Positions 24,932-32,736 of a stretch of DNA of 64,000 bases are shown one piece after another. Positions within the stretch are counted from its first letter, which is position 1. Each line of letters opens with the position of its first letter. The stretch spans positions 62,001 through 126,000 of the forward strand of contig NZ_RPDJ01000008.1 in the NCBI RefSeq assembly GCF_004023625.1. Direction: 5' to 3'. Made by a program: the position numbers and the translations under genes. This DNA comes from Streptomyces cavernae (GTDB lineage: Bacteria; Actinomycetota; Actinomycetes; Streptomycetales; Streptomycetaceae). Below the pieces are notes generated by a model. That model was not told where the DNA came from, did not search any database, and saw only the letters and a program-made list of their open reading frames with translations.

Positions 24932-25923
24932 GCGCGATCCGCCTCGTAGGCGGTGCGGCAACCGAGGCAGCAGAACCAGCGGCGCTCGCCGCCCCTGTCG
25001 GAGTACGGCGTGCCGTCCCCCACGGTGACCGTCATGCCGCACACGGGGTCCGTGGCCGTACCCGTCCCCGTCCCCGCGGCAGTCGTGGTCGCGCCGGCAG
25101 TCGTCGTCGCCGTCACCGGAATGAGGTCGGTCGCGGCCCCCGGCCGGCTTGTGCCCGAACGTGAGCGGCTGCCGTGAACGTCCTGGATCATCTCCGCCAG
25201 GATCGACACCGCGATCTCTCCCGGGGTGCGGGCACCGATCCACAGGCCCGCCGGGGTACGGATGCGGGCCCGCTCGGGCTCGGTGAGGTCCAGTCCGGCC
25301 ACCACCGCGGCACCGCGCCGGGGGCTCGCGACCAGTCCGACGTACGGCACCCCTGCCCGTACGGCCGCGACCAGCGTGGGCTCCTCGTCCCGGCCGTGCG
25401 AGGCGACCACCACTGCCCGGGCGTCGGTGAACTCCTCGTCCGCACCGGCCGACGCGACGTCGTACCCCAGGACGGGGCCGAAGGCCAGCAGCGCCCGGGC
25501 GATGGGTGTGTCGCCCCGCACCCGGACGCGCGGGGCGGGCCGCAGCGGTTCGAGGAAGATCTCCAGCTCGCCTCCGGACAGGCAGGGGTTGGCCACCGTC
25601 AGGGCACCCTCCTCCGGTTCGTCGGCCCCTTCCGCCGCCGGGGAGATGCGCAGCAGCAGGGACTCGCCGCTGTGGAGCGTTCGCAGGGCCTGGACCCGGA
25701 CGGTCGCCTCCGCGCACCTGCCGCCGACGAAGCCCTCGATACGGCCGTCCTCCAGCACCAGGGCGGTGTCGCCGGGTCGCGGGGGGGGGGGGCGGGGGGG
25801 GGGGGGGGCGGGGGGGCGCGCGCCCGCGGGCCGCCGCCCCCCCACCACGGTGGCCCTGACAAAGGGCACATGGCCCTCCGTCAGTTCCGTCATGCGCCGT
25901 TCCAGGAGCGGTCCCGCCGTCAC
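24928..25923 (-). CDS. XdhC/CoxI-family maturation factor fused to a C-terminal YHS domain
   Basis: The 331-residue protein has an N-terminal XdhC/CoxI domain (PGDTALVLEDGRIEGFVGGRC, then ANPCLSGGELEIFLEPL) and an XdhC Rossmann-like domain (VVVASHGRDEEPTLVAAV, VPYVGLVASPRRG). A Thr/Ala-rich linker leads to a YHS-type metal-binding domain at residues 292-331: DPVCGM followed by RRWFCCLGCRTAYE. XdhC-like proteins bind molybdenum cofactor and pass it, sulfurated, to molybdenum hydroxylases; CoxF/CoxI of the Cox locus belong to this group. GTG at 25923 overlaps the coxL stop. The stretch after VRATVV is abnormal because of a poly-C run and may be misread. Confidence 0.88.
   Translation of the reverse strand: MTAGPLLERRMTELTEGHVPFVRATVVGGRRPAGARPPAPPPPRPPPPRPGDTALVLEDGRIEGFVGGRCAEATVRVQALRTLHSGESLLLRISPAAEGADEPEEGALTVANPCLSGGELEIFLEPLRPAPRVRVRGDTPIARALLAFGPVLGYDVASAGADEEFTDARAVVVASHGRDEEPTLVAAVRAGVPYVGLVASPRRGAAVVAGLDLTEPERARIRTPAGLWIGARTPGEIAVSILAEMIQDVHGSRSRSGTSRPGAATDLIPVTATTTAGATTTAAGTGTGTATDPVCGMTVTVGDGTPYSDRGGERRWFCCLGCRTAYEADRA
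25781..25816. repeat. Near-homopolymer of 34 G in 36 bases
   Basis: Runs of 12, 15 and 7 G, separated by single C, lie within the 5' part of the xdhC-type gene (minus strand), followed by a GC-only stretch to about 25843. They encode a Pro/Arg-rich patch about 13 residues longer than expected between VRATVV and PGDTALVLEDG. It may be a sequencing or assembly artefact, or a slippage-prone tract. Confidence 0.9.
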
Positions 25924-28367
25924 TGCGGTGCCTCCACCCCGCCCTGGTTGAGGGCCTGCCACACCCGGCCGGGCGTCAGCGGCATGTCGGCGTGCCGGAC
26001 GCCGATGGCGTCGAGGACCGCGTTGACGACGGCCGGCGGCGAACCGACGGTCGCGGACTCGCCGATGCCCTTCGCGCCGATCGGATGGTGCGGGGAGGGG
26101 GTGACGGTGTGGTCCAGTTCCCAGGCCGGGACCTCCAGCGCGGTCGGCAGCAGATAGTCCATGAAGGACCCGGACAGACAGTTGCCGTCCTCGTCGAAGC
26201 CAATGATCTCCATAAGGGCCATACCGACCCCGTCGGCCAGCCCGCCGTGCACCTGCCCCTCGATGATCATGGGGTTGATACGGGTCCCGCAGTCGTCGAC
26301 CGCGACGAACCGCCGCACCTTCACCACGCCCGTGCCCGGGTCGACGTCGACCACGCAGACGTAGGCGCCGAAGGGGTACGTCAGATTGGGCGGATTGTAG
26401 ACGGTCGTCGCCTCCAGATGACCCTCGACACCCTCCGGCAGCTCCAGCGCACCGTGGGCGGCGAGCGCGATCTCCTGGATCGTCGTCGTCATCGCCGGGT
26501 CACCCTTGACCGACCAGCGGCCCTTGGTCCACTCGAGGTCGTCGGGGGAGACCTCCAGCATGGCGCCCGCGATGATCCGCGCCTTGTCCCGCACCTTGCG
26601 CGCCACCACGGCCGCCGCGGCCCCCGACACCGGCGTGGAGCGACTGCCGTAGGTGCCGAGCCCGAACGGGGTCTGGTCGGTGTCGCCGTGCACGACGTCG
26701 ATGTCCTCCGGCGGAATGCCCAGTTCCTCGGCGACGATCTGCGCGAACGTCGTCTCGTGGCCCTGCCCCTGGGTCTGCACACTGAGCCGCACCACCGCCT
26801 TGCCGGTCGGGTGGACGCGCAGTTCGCAGCCGTCCGCCATACCGAGACCCAGGATGTCCATGTGCTTGCGCGGTCCGGCGCCGACGGTCTCGGTGAAGAA
26901 CGACAGTCCGATGCCCATGAGTTGACCGCGGGCCCGCTTCTCGCTCTGCTCCTTGCGCAGTTCCTCGTACCCCGCGAGGTCCAGCGCCTTGCGCAGACAG
27001 GCCGGGTAGTCGCCGGAGTCGTAGGTCCAGCCGGTCTTGTTCTCGTACGGGAACTGCTCCGGTCGCAGCAGGTTCCGCATCCGCAACTCGGCCGGGTCGG
27101 CGCCGAGTTCGGCGGCCAGGCAGTCCACCATGCGCTCGATCAGGTACACGGCCTCGGTGACCCGGAAGGAGCAGGCGTAGGCGACGCCGCCGGGTGCCTT
27201 GTTGGTGTAGACGCCGGTGACCTCGCAGTGCGCGGCCTCGATGTCGTACGAGCCGGTGAAGATGTGGAAGAAGCCGGCCGGGTACTTGGTGGGCTGTGCG
27301 GTGGAGTTGAAGGCGCCGTGGTCGGCCAGGACCTTGACCCGTACGCCCAGGATCCTCCCGTCACGGGTCGCGGCGATCTCGCCGGTCATGTGGTAGTCAC
27401 GGGCGAACGAGGTGCTCATCAGGTTCTCGGAGCGGTCCTCCATCCACTTCACGGGCCGCCCGGTGACGATCGAACCGACGATCGCGCAGACGTAACCCGG
27501 GTAGATTCCCACCTTGTTGCCGAAGCCGCCGCCGATGTCCGGGGCGACGACCCGGATCTTGTGCTCGGGCAGTCCCGCCACCAGCGCGTACAACGTCCGG
27601 TGCGCGTGCGGGGCTTGGGTCGTTGCGTAGAGGGTGAGCTTGCCGTCGACCGGGTCCATGGAGGCGACGCAGCCACATGTCTCCAGCGGAGCGGGATGGA
27701 CGCGCGGGTAGAGCATCGTCTGCTCCACCACCACGTCGGCTCGGGCGAACACCTCGTCCGTTGCGGCCTTGTCGCCGGCCTCCCACTCGAAGATGTGGTT
27801 GTCGGTGCGGCCTTCCAGGTCGTCGCGGATGACGGGGGCGTCCGGGTCGAGGGCGTGCCGGGCGTCGACCACCGGGTCCAGAGGTTCGTACTCGACGTCG
27901 ATCAGCTCGATCGCGTCGCGCGCCGCGTAGTGGTCCTCGGCGACGACGAACGCGACCTCCTGGCCCTGGAAACGCGCCTTGTCGGTGGCGAGCACGGCCT
28001 GCGTGTCCATCGACAGGGTGGGCATCCAGGCCAGCCCCAGGCCCGCCAGCGTCTCGCCGGTGATCACCGCCTTGACCTTGGGGTGGGCCTCGGCGGCCGA
28101 GGTGTCGACGGAGACGATGCGGGCGTGCGCGAACGGGCTGCGCAGCACGGCGCCGTGCAGCATGCCGGGCAGTTTCACGTCGTCCACGTAGCGGCCTTTG
28201 CCGCGGACGAAACGGGGGTCCTCCTTGCGCTTCATCCGGCCGAAGCCGATGGGCCGTTCGTCGGAGCGTTCACCGGTCCGTTCGCCCGGCTGTTCGCCCG
28301 GCGGTGCGGCGGACGGTGCGCCGGGCTGTTCCTCCGGGGGAGCGGAGGGCTCGTCCACCGTGGTCAT
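25920..28367 (-). CDS. coxL: Form I aerobic CO dehydrogenase large subunit
   Basis: The 815-residue molybdenum hydroxylase subunit binds the molybdopterin cytosine dinucleotide and holds the [CuSMoO2] site that oxidises CO to CO2. The active-site loop reads GVAYACSFRVTEA, matching the form I signature AYxCSFR whose Cys binds copper; form II enzymes have AYRGAGR instead. Other family blocks: DPRFVRGKGRYVDDV, PDIGGGFGNKVG, QTQGQGHETTFAQIVAEELG and the C-terminal IGAKGIGESATVGSPPAVVNA with the catalytic Glu. A roughly 40-residue Pro/Glu-rich N-terminal extension precedes the family start. ATG at 28367 overlaps the coxS stop (ATGA). Confidence 0.97.
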   Translation of the reverse strand: MTTVDEPSAPPEEQPGAPSAAPPGEQPGERTGERSDERPIGFGRMKRKEDPRFVRGKGRYVDDVKLPGMLHGAVLRSPFAHARIVSVDTSAAEAHPKVKAVITGETLAGLGLAWMPTLSMDTQAVLATDKARFQGQEVAFVVAEDHYAARDAIELIDVEYEPLDPVVDARHALDPDAPVIRDDLEGRTDNHIFEWEAGDKAATDEVFARADVVVEQTMLYPRVHPAPLETCGCVASMDPVDGKLTLYATTQAPHAHRTLYALVAGLPEHKIRVVAPDIGGGFGNKVGIYPGYVCAIVGSIVTGRPVKWMEDRSENLMSTSFARDYHMTGEIAATRDGRILGVRVKVLADHGAFNSTAQPTKYPAGFFHIFTGSYDIEAAHCEVTGVYTNKAPGGVAYACSFRVTEAVYLIERMVDCLAAELGADPAELRMRNLLRPEQFPYENKTGWTYDSGDYPACLRKALDLAGYEELRKEQSEKRARGQLMGIGLSFFTETVGAGPRKHMDILGLGMADGCELRVHPTGKAVVRLSVQTQGQGHETTFAQIVAEELGIPPEDIDVVHGDTDQTPFGLGTYGSRSTPVSGAAAAVVARKVRDKARIIAGAMLEVSPDDLEWTKGRWSVKGDPAMTTTIQEIALAAHGALELPEGVEGHLEATTVYNPPNLTYPFGAYVCVVDVDPGTGVVKVRRFVAVDDCGTRINPMIIEGQVHGGLADGVGMALMEIIGFDEDGNCLSGSFMDYLLPTALEVPAWELDHTVTPSPHHPIGAKGIGESATVGSPPAVVNAVLDAIGVRHADMPLTPGRVWQALNQGGVEAPQ

Positions 28368-28903
28368 GACTGGCCTCCCGCAAGGGTCGCGGCTGGTGCG
28401 GCGGTTGGCGCGGCAGTCGCCGCGGCGGCGGACTCGGCCTGTTTCTTCGCCGCCCACTGGATGGACCTGACGATGTTCAGATAGCCGGTGCACCGGCACA
28501 ACTGACCCGAGATGGCCTCACGGATCTCCTGCTCGGACGGATCCGGGTTGCGGTCGAGCAGTGCCCGGCCGGTGAGCATCATCCCCGGAGTGCAGAACCC
28601 GCACTGCAGACCGTGCTCCTCGATGAACCCCTGCTGTACGGGGTCGAGTTGATCGCCGCCCGCGGTGCCGGCGAGGCCTTCCACGGTACGGATCTCGTGC
28701 CCGGCCGCCATGACCGCCAGGACGGTACAGCTCTTGACCGGCTCGCCGTCCATCAGCACCACGCAGGTACCGCAGTTGCTGGTGTCGCAGCCCCAGTGAG
28801 TGCCCGTCAGGTCCAGGTCGTCACGGAGGAAGCGCACGAGCAGATGGCGGGGCTCCACCTCACGGGTGTGGTCCTCGCCGTTCACGTTGACGGTGATCCG
28901 CAT
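28364..28903 (-). CDS. coxS: CO dehydrogenase small (iron-sulfur) subunit
   Basis: The 179-residue subunit carries two [2Fe-2S] clusters: a plant-ferredoxin-type site in GCDTSNCGTCVVLMDG with a further Cys in KSCTVLA, and a second site in QCGFCTPGMM with CRCTGY. It relays electrons from the molybdenum site to FAD. The C-terminus ends in an Ala/Thr-rich tail. I prefer the ATG at 28903 (MRITVNVNGED), which has GGGAGG at a workable distance; a GTG at 28912 would overlap the coxM stop in GTGA but is too close to that ribosome binding site. Confidence 0.96.
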   Translation of the reverse strand: MRITVNVNGEDHTREVEPRHLLVRFLRDDLDLTGTHWGCDTSNCGTCVVLMDGEPVKSCTVLAVMAAGHEIRTVEGLAGTAGGDQLDPVQQGFIEEHGLQCGFCTPGMMLTGRALLDRNPDPSEQEIREAISGQLCRCTGYLNIVRSIQWAAKKQAESAAAATAAPTAAPAATLAGGQS

Positions 28904-28908
28904 ATGCC

Positions 28909-29793
28909 TCACGCCTCCCGTTCCACGGCGGCCCCGGCCCGGGCGACCGCCCGCCGCAGTGCCCGCCTGGTGAGTTCGCCGGCCAGATGCCTCTTGTATT
29001 CCGCGCTGCCCCGGCTGTCCGTGACCGGCGAACAGTGCTCGGACGCGAGCCGGCCCGCCTCCTCGTACAGGGCCTCGGACGGTTCGCGGCCGTCCAGCAA
29101 GTCCTGCACGGCGGGCAGTTCGAGGGCACCGGCGCCCACCGCCGCCAGGCCCACGCCCGCGTCGGCGATCCGCCCCTCACGCAGGGTCAGGGCGACCCCC
29201 GCGGCCGCGACGGCCCAGTCCCCGGCCTTGCGCTCGACCTTCTCGTACGCGCTGCCCGCCCCCGGCCGGACGGGGATCCGCACCTCGACCAGCATCTCCC
29301 CGACGCCCACCGCCGTCTCGTACGGCCCTCGGTGGAAGTCCGCCATGGGCACGATCCGTTCACCGGCCGCCCCGCGGATCACAGTGCGGGCGTGCAGCGC
29401 GCCGCACACCGCCGACAGATCCTCCGACGGGTCGGCCTGGCACAGGGAGCCGCCGATGGTTCCCCGGTTGCGGACCGGGGGATCGGCGATCACCTTCTCC
29501 GCGTCGTGGACGATCGGGAAGTGGCGGCCGACCAACTCCGACTCCAGCAGGGCGCGGTGCCGGGTCAGCGCACCGACGCGCAGCTCGTCACCGACCACTT
29601 CGATGTAGTCGAGTTCGTGCAACTCGTTGATGTCGACCAGGAGTTCGGGACCGGCCAGCCGCAGCTTCATCATCGGCAGCAGACTGTGTCCCCCGGCCAC
29701 GACCCGGGCCTCCTCGCCGTGGCGCCGGAGCAACTCCAGCGCCTCGTCCACGCTCTGGGCGCGCTGGTAGTCGAACGAAGCGGGTACCTGCAC
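28909..29793 (-). CDS. coxM: CO dehydrogenase medium (FAD) subunit
   Basis: The 294-residue first gene of the Cox operon begins VQVPASFDYQRAQSVDEAL. The two FAD-binding signatures are present: AGGHSLLPMMKLRLA near residue 35 and TIGGSLCQADPSED near residue 110. It takes electrons from the iron-sulfur subunit and hands them to the respiratory chain. GTG at 29793 has GGGAGGG nine bases upstream; the frame continues further upstream but that part is not family-like. The promoter should lie in the 160-bp gap to the divergent lysR gene. Confidence 0.96.
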   Translation of the reverse strand: MQVPASFDYQRAQSVDEALELLRRHGEEARVVAGGHSLLPMMKLRLAGPELLVDINELHELDYIEVVGDELRVGALTRHRALLESELVGRHFPIVHDAEKVIADPPVRNRGTIGGSLCQADPSEDLSAVCGALHARTVIRGAAGERIVPMADFHRGPYETAVGVGEMLVEVRIPVRPGAGSAYEKVERKAGDWAVAAAGVALTLREGRIADAGVGLAAVGAGALELPAVQDLLDGREPSEALYEEAGRLASEHCSPVTDSRGSAEYKRHLAGELTRRALRRAVARAGAAVEREA

Positions 29794-29883
29794 GGCACGC
29801 TCCCTCCCGTGAGGACCGGCCGGTTTCCGGCGGTCCTGGTCCGGGGGAACCTTCGCGCCGCCGGGCGCGTGGGTCAACGGCGA

Positions 29884-29901
29884 CTGAAGCGAATGCTTAA
29901 G
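29884..29901. promoter_or_regulatory. Candidate LysR operator between coxM and lysR
   Basis: The near-perfect inverted repeat CTGAAGC-GAAT-GCTTAAG (one mismatch) is the only AT-containing dyad in the divergent gap and includes a T-N11-A spacing typical of LysR-type boxes. It lies 91 bp upstream of the coxM start and 53 bp upstream of the lysR start, suitable for activating coxM and repressing lysR. Confidence 0.5.
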
Positions 29902-29953
29902 ACACCAGTGCAGCGGGGGTCCCAAGGGCTCGGACAACCGGTGTAATGACGAC

Positions 29954-30913
29954 ATGACGCTGACTCAGCTGCGTGCGTTCGTGACGGTGGCCCGACTCGG
30001 TTCCGTCAAGGCCGCCGCCGAGTCGCTGGGGGTGACCGAGGCGGCGGTCTCCGGTGCGGTCGCCGCGCTCCGCCGCGAACTCGGTGACGTGCTGTTCGTC
30101 CGGGCGTCCGGCGGCATCAGGCTCACCGCGGGCGGCCGGCGTCTGGCGGCCGGGGCGGCGGAGATCGTCGGCCTCGCCGAGGAGACCCGCCACCGGGTGC
30201 GCCAGGCGGCCTCCGACACCGCACAGTTGCGTGTCGCGTCCACCGGGGCGGGCGCCGAGCAGGTGCTCCCGGCGCTGCTGGCGGCCTTCGGGCGCCGTCA
30301 GCCCGACCTCGACGCGGACACGCTCGCCGTACCCGTCTCCGTCTTCGCCGATCTGCTGCGCGACCGCCGCGCCGACGTCACCATCGGCCCGGCACCGCGC
30401 CCCGAACCGGCCATCGAGTCGATACCGTTCCTCCGCTTCCAACTGGCCGTCGTCGCGGCACCGGATCACCCGCTGCGGCACAGACAGCGGCTGACGCCCG
30501 CCCAACTGGCCCACGAACCATGGTTGCTCGGGCCGGGAGGACTGGACCCGGGCACCCTGTCCGGTGCCTTCCTCTCCCACATCGGAGTCGAGGCCACCAG
30601 GGCCAAGGCGTTCCCCAGCGTCACGGCCTCGCTCAACGCGGTGACCGGTGGTGCCGGACTGTCCATCGCCTTCCTGCACGTGGTGCGCGAGGAGGTGCGC
30701 CGCGGGTCCCTGGCCGTGCTCGACGTCTGCGGCGCCCGCCTCGGCGGCATGCTGTACGCGAGCGCCCTCACCGGCGAACGGCGCTCCACCACCGCCGCCG
30801 CGCTGTGCCGGTTCGTCACGACACCGGCCGCGACGCAGGCGGTGCTGACCCGCTCCGAGGGCGTTCCCATGAACGAGTTCCGACCACCGGTCCATGTCAC
30901 GATCTGGAGCTGA
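29954..30913 (+). CDS. LysR-family regulator, probable Cox operon regulator
   Basis: The 319-residue protein has the LysR helix-turn-helix at the N-terminus (MTLTQLRAFVTVARLGSVKAAAESLGVTEAAVSGAVAALRREL in outline), followed by a periplasmic-binding-protein-like effector domain from about residue 90. It is divergent from coxM and separates it from coxG, so it most likely controls CO dehydrogenase genes. Known Cox loci are regulated by several protein types, including LysR members. The effector cannot be told from the sequence. Confidence 0.9.
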   Translation: MTLTQLRAFVTVARLGSVKAAAESLGVTEAAVSGAVAALRRELGDVLFVRASGGIRLTAGGRRLAAGAAEIVGLAEETRHRVRQAASDTAQLRVASTGAGAEQVLPALLAAFGRRQPDLDADTLAVPVSVFADLLRDRRADVTIGPAPRPEPAIESIPFLRFQLAVVAAPDHPLRHRQRLTPAQLAHEPWLLGPGGLDPGTLSGAFLSHIGVEATRAKAFPSVTASLNAVTGGAGLSIAFLHVVREEVRRGSLAVLDVCGARLGGMLYASALTGERRSTTAAALCRFVTTPAATQAVLTRSEGVPMNEFRPPVHVTIWS

Positions 30914-30931
30914 GAGACCGCCGGACCGGCC

Positions 30932-31132
30932 TAAGGGCTGTCCCGTGATCCCCGGCGGGCGCACGACGACAGCTACGGCACCTCGCTGCGTTGTCGGATC
31001 GCCCGAATACATCCAGTATGCGAGCGACCCTCCGCCTTGCGATGCACCGCTCCCCCAAGCTCTCGACTTCGCTCGAGCAGGGGGGACCCCCATGACGCGC
31101 GCTGATCCGCCGGGGATACGGGACAGCCCTTA
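30932..31132. repeat. 201-bp palindromic (MITE-like) intergenic element A
   Basis: Terminal inverted repeats of about 26 bp begin TAAGGGCTGTCCCGT on one side and end ACGGGACAGCCCTTA on the other, with a one-base indel within the arms. The interior has the hairpin module GCTCCCCCAAGCTCTCG...CGCTCGAGCAGGGG and the word CGCCTTGCGATGCAC, both also found in element B at 49.6 kb. It carries no coding capacity and lies between lysR and coxG. It could act as a bidirectional terminator or be a mobilised miniature element. Confidence 0.75.
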
Positions 31133-31207
31133 GCCGGATCGAGGTCCTCGGCAATTTTCTGACGAGCTCATTGACGCCCCGCCCGACCGCGCCCATCGTG
31201 CTCGGTC

Positions 31208-31984
31208 ATGGACTTCACGAACGAGTTCCGAGTGAACCTGCCGGTCGACCGGGCCTGGGCCCTGCTGACCGATGTGGAGCGGATCGCTCCGTGCATGCCC
31301 GGTGCTCAGCTCACGGGCGTGGAGGGCGACGCGTACAACGGCGTCGTCAAGATCAAGGTCGGCCCGGTGACCGTCCAGTACAAGGGCGTCGCCTCGTTCG
31401 AGGAGAAGGACGACGCGAGACGCACGGCCACGCTGCACGCGCGCGGCCGCGACACCCGGGGGCAGGGCAACGCCGATGCCCGCGTCACCGCCAGGCTCGT
31501 CCCGGACGGGGACGGAACACGGGTGACGGTGGACACCCGGCTGACCATCACGGGGAAGATCGCCCAGTTCGGCAAGGGGATGATCCAGGAGGTCAGCGCA
31601 AAGCTGCTGGCACAGTTCGTGGACAACCTGGAGGAGCAACTCACGGCCGACAGGGAGCGGAACCTCGACGGAACCCGGGGAGCCCCGGAACCGGTTGCGG
31701 GCGGCGGCGCGGACGCACGAGCAACCCCGACAGCCGAGGACTCCCGAGGACCCCAAGAGCCCCGAGGTCAGGGACCGGTGGCCTCGGCGCCGGAGACCGG
31801 CGCGGGTACGGCGGCGGGGGCCCGGCCGAGGACCGGGGTCACCGGGGAGTCGGCCTCCGTCGCGGCCGGGCCGGAACCCCTGGACCTGCTGGGAGTCGCC
31901 CGCGGAGCCGTCCTCAAACGAGCCCTGCCGGCGGCGATCGCCGTCGCCGCGCTCGTCGTCGTCCTCGTCGTCTGGCTGGTCTGA
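31208..31984 (+). CDS. coxG: CoxG-type SRPBCC protein with C-terminal membrane anchor
   Basis: The 258-residue protein has an N-terminal SRPBCC/CoxG domain (MDFTNEFRVNLPVDRAWALL, ERIAPCMPGAQL, GDAYNGVVKIKVGPVTVQYKG, ending near VDNLEEQL), then a low-complexity Ala/Gly/Pro linker and one C-terminal membrane helix (AAIAVAALVVVLVVWLV). In Oligotropha, CoxG attaches CO dehydrogenase to the cytoplasmic membrane, which fits the tail anchor. It is separated from the main Cox operon by the lysR gene and element A. Confidence 0.92.
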   Translation: MDFTNEFRVNLPVDRAWALLTDVERIAPCMPGAQLTGVEGDAYNGVVKIKVGPVTVQYKGVASFEEKDDARRTATLHARGRDTRGQGNADARVTARLVPDGDGTRVTVDTRLTITGKIAQFGKGMIQEVSAKLLAQFVDNLEEQLTADRERNLDGTRGAPEPVAGGGADARATPTAEDSRGPQEPRGQGPVASAPETGAGTAAGARPRTGVTGESASVAAGPEPLDLLGVARGAVLKRALPAAIAVAALVVVLVVWLV

Positions 31985-32049
31985 GGCGGCCTTGACCTTG
32001 TGCACGCGCAGACGGCCGGAGCCGGCCGGCGAGCCGGACCGCCTCGACG

Positions 32050-32661
32050 TCAGGCGTCGCGCAGCGCTTTGAACCCGGTCAGCAAGGCGCGCAGGCCGAG
32101 GTCGAAGCCGTGCTCGGCGCGGCCACGGTCGGCGGGGATCGCGTCCAGGGCGGCGCTGAGGTGGGGAGCGGTCTCCCGGGCGACGTCGGAGACCATCACG
32201 GCGGGCGCCACCAGGTCGAGCGCGGACCCGAGCAGGAAGCTCTCCAGCGAGGTGATCACGGCCATCACATCCCGGTCCGCGAACCCGGCGTCCAGCAGCA
32301 CCCGCGCCAGCTGCTCGTACATCGCATGCATGAACGGTTCGGTGAGCGGGGCGGTGGCGAGCAGCGGTACGGCACCGGGGTGGGAGATGAAGGCGTCGCG
32401 GTAGGAGTGGGCCCAGGCCCGCAGGACCTCTTCCCAGGGCCCCGACCAGTCCAGGTCGAGGCCCGTGGTCAGCGCCAGCTCCTCACGCATCAGCGAGACG
32501 ATCTCGGCGCGGCCGGAGACATGGTGGTAGAGCGCGGACGGGGCCACGCCGAGGGCCTTGGCCAGTGCTGGGATGGTGAGCGCGCCCTGCTCGTCGGCGA
32601 GCTTGAGTGCCGCGGCACCGATGCGCCGACGGTCCAGCAGGGGTGTACGCGGCCGTCCCAC
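32050..32661 (-). CDS. TetR-family regulator with TetR_C-type ligand domain
   Basis: The 203-residue regulator has an N-terminal helix-turn-helix (LTIPALAKALGVAPSALYHHV) followed by a C-terminal domain of the tetracycline-repressor type (ELALTTGLDLDWSGPWEEVL, SFLLGSALDLVAP). It lies downstream of the SDR and acyl-CoA dehydrogenase genes on the same strand, with a long inverted repeat in the 75-bp gap in front of it. It is a candidate regulator of that acyl-CoA gene set. Confidence 0.9.
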   Translation of the reverse strand: MGRPRTPLLDRRRIGAAALKLADEQGALTIPALAKALGVAPSALYHHVSGRAEIVSLMREELALTTGLDLDWSGPWEEVLRAWAHSYRDAFISHPGAVPLLATAPLTEPFMHAMYEQLARVLLDAGFADRDVMAVITSLESFLLGSALDLVAPAVMVSDVARETAPHLSAALDAIPADRGRAEHGFDLGLRALLTGFKALRDA

Positions 32662-32672
32662 AGTGGCTCCTC

Positions 32673-32706
32673 GTTTCTTCCGGTGGGCCCACTCTACCGA
32701 AGAAAC
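32673..32706. promoter_or_regulatory. Long inverted repeat upstream of the TetR gene
   Basis: GTTTCTTCCGGT (32673-32684) pairs with ACCGAAGAAAC (32696-32706), eleven pairs with one bulged base, just upstream of the TetR start (32661). A second small dyad CCGAAT-N9-ATTCGG (32706-32726) abuts it on the SDR side. The first suits an operator for autoregulation; the second could help end SDR transcription. Confidence 0.5.
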
Positions 32707-32736
32707 CGAATGCCATTCAGATTCGGCCCCGCGGCC

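Noticed and set aside
25920..28367. coxL as a form II (CoxL-like, function unknown) protein
   Set aside because: The active-site loop has AYACSFR, the form I signature, rather than AYRGAGR.
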